Both the position numbers and the translations under genes were made by a program. A stretch of 64,000 nucleotides of DNA. Origin: SHXR01 sp046160305. GTDB lineage: Bacteria > Pseudomonadota > Gammaproteobacteria > Burkholderiales > SG8-39. This document shows, in pieces, positions 63,171 through 64,000 of the stretch (position 1 is its first letter; each line of letters begins with the position of its first letter). Below the pieces are notes generated by a model, which saw only the letters and a program-made list of their open reading frames with translations, was not told where the DNA came from and did no database searches. The stretch is taken from positions 44,175-108,174 of the forward strand of contig JBJXGX010000151.1 in the NCBI GenBank assembly GCA_046160305.1. Direction: 5' to 3'.

Positions 63171-63830
63171 ATGTCCAACGACGAGCTCAAACAGGCGGTA
63201 GCGCACGCGGCGATCGCATATGTAGTCGAGGGGTCCACCATCGGCGTTGGGACGGGGTCAACCGCGAACTTCTTCATCGATGAATTGGGCCGCACGCCTT
63301 CGCGCATCGCAGGCGCGGTCGCAAGCTCGGAGCGAACCGCACAACGCCTCGCAGGCCACGGCATCCCTATCGTCGATCTCAACGATTTGACCGAGCTCTC
63401 CGTCTATGTCGATGGTGCGGACGAGGTGACGCGTTCGCTTGCCATGGTGAAAGGCGGCGGCGGCGCGCTGACCCGCGAGAAAATCGTCGCCGCGGTCGCG
63501 CAGAAATTCGTTTGCATCGCGGATGAATCCAAGCTGGTTGCAACGCTTGGACGCTTTCCCGTACCGGTCGAGGTGATCCCGATGGCGCGCGCGCATGTGG
63601 CGCGCGAGATCGCAAAGCTGGGCGGCCTCGCGCGATTGCGCGCCGGATTCGTGACCGACAACGGCAATGTGATTCTGGATTTAAGCAACCTGTCGATCGA
63701 TGATCCTGAGAATCTGGAAGCCACACTCAATAATATCGTTGGCGTGGTCACCAACGGGCTTTTCGCGATGCGCGGTGCCGATGTCCTCTTGTTGGGCACG
63801 ACCGCCGGCGTGAAGTTGGTGACCCGATAG
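63171..63830 (+). CDS. rpiA: Ribose-5-phosphate isomerase A
   Basis: The 219-residue enzyme interconverts ribose-5- and ribulose-5-phosphate. It has the phosphate loop GVGTGSTANFFIDELG, the active-site DLTELSVYVDGADEV, MVKGGGGALTREKIVA with the catalytic Glu/Lys region, and VTNGLFAMRGADVLLLGT at the C-terminus. The ATG at 63171 matches the family start; an upstream GTG at 63132 is not supported. Confidence 0.97.
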   Translation: MSNDELKQAVAHAAIAYVVEGSTIGVGTGSTANFFIDELGRTPSRIAGAVASSERTAQRLAGHGIPIVDLNDLTELSVYVDGADEVTRSLAMVKGGGGALTREKIVAAVAQKFVCIADESKLVATLGRFPVPVEVIPMARAHVAREIAKLGGLARLRAGFVTDNGNVILDLSNLSIDDPENLEATLNNIVGVVTNGLFAMRGADVLLLGTTAGVKLVTR

Positions 63831-63859
63831 GAATCTGCGCGGCAGGCCGGGCAGATTCC
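63830..63859 (+). terminator. Hairpin after rpiA (possible terminator)
   Basis: GGAATCTGC (63830-63838) and GCAGATTCC (63851-63859) form a perfect 9-bp stem around a GC-rich 12-base loop that starts at the last base of the rpiA stop. There is no T-run, so Rho-independent action is uncertain. The remaining 141 bases contain no gene I can support. Confidence 0.5.
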
Positions 63860-63976
63860 TGATGGAAGACGCCGCGTGCCTTCGCTACCGCGAGTGCGTC
63901 AAACAGTAAACGCGAAATGGAGTCAATTTTGTCTGCAATGCGTCGTTCGGCTGAACCATTACGGCTTCCTAGAGGC

Positions 63977-64000
63977 GTCTGCGCGCTCTGCCGCGCAGAC
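63977..64000. other. Hairpin at the right edge
   Basis: GTCTGCGCG (63977-63985) and CGCGCAGAC (63992-64000) are perfect complements around a 6-base loop. The window ends exactly at the second arm, so a following T-run cannot be seen. It may be a terminator of a gene on either side. Confidence 0.4.

Overview
The window looks like a chromosomal segment of a GC-rich betaproteobacterium, most likely Burkholderiales. The evidence is a housekeeping block in typical betaproteobacterial order (spoT-rpoZ-gmk-yicC, Ser/Thr kinase, PP2C phosphatase, rph, rdgB), DUF4124 proteins, several Bug-type (TctC) solute receptors, a lipoyl-domain-bearing lpdA in a pdh operon, and a betaproteobacterial proteasome-like Ntn hydrolase. 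I see no rRNA, tRNA, CRISPR array, phage or complete insertion sequence. The species cannot be named from the sequence alone.

Region 1 (1-23.9 kb) is catabolic. It opens with the 3' part of a 3-hydroxybenzoate 6-hydroxylase-like flavoprotein, then a fused biotin-carrier/carboxyltransferase and an acyl-CoA synthetase. A minus-strand branched-chain-amino-acid-type ABC operon follows: livK-(terminator)-livH-livM-livG-livF-livH-livM, ending in a small secreted YtkA/FixH-like gene. It carries two permease pairs but only one ATPase pair and one receptor. Next come a DsbA-like isomerase, an SDR lacking the catalytic Tyr, a GST, a class III CoA-transferase, a Bug receptor and another SDR. A tight minus-strand operon then encodes a split thiamine-diphosphate decarboxylase, an SDR, a dienelactone hydrolase-like protein, an acyl-CoA dehydrogenase and a 2-aminobenzoate-CoA ligase-like enzyme. 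The theme is activation of aromatic or branched acids to CoA thioesters and their further oxidation. A decayed Bug gene marks the edge.

Region 2 (23.8-27.8 kb) holds a LysE-type exporter, a di-heme peroxidase (MauG/CcpA type), a 3-oxoadipate enol-lactonase-like hydrolase, a bacterial PH-domain protein and a small probable lipoprotein. Region 3 (27.8-38.7 kb) is housekeeping: spoT, rpoZ, gmk, yicC, a protein kinase/phosphatase pair, rph, rdgB, a membrane protein, uppP and a gamma-glutamyltransferase.

Region 4 (38.7-45.6 kb) is nitrogen control: glnA, a DUF4124 gene, ntrB and ntrC, then malate synthase. Upstream of glnA are two NtrC-type dyads 31 bp apart and a -24/-12 sigma-54 promoter, an arrangement like enteric glnAp2. 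Region 5 (45.7-51.4 kb) has two convergent aromatic-ring dioxygenase alpha/beta pairs separated by a short 7-bp tandem repeat, a VOC protein and an amidohydrolase. No ferredoxin or reductase is encoded with them. Region 6 (51.4-64 kb) has xthA, a DUF4124/thioredoxin-fold protein, an M3 oligopeptidase, folD, the pyruvate dehydrogenase operon aceE-aceF-(proteasome-like gene)-lpdA, yidB and rpiA.

The observations most worth following are the proteasome-like gene inside the pdh operon, the split ThDP decarboxylase in an aryl-CoA operon, the double-permease Liv operon with its secreted FixH-like cap, and the glnA control region.
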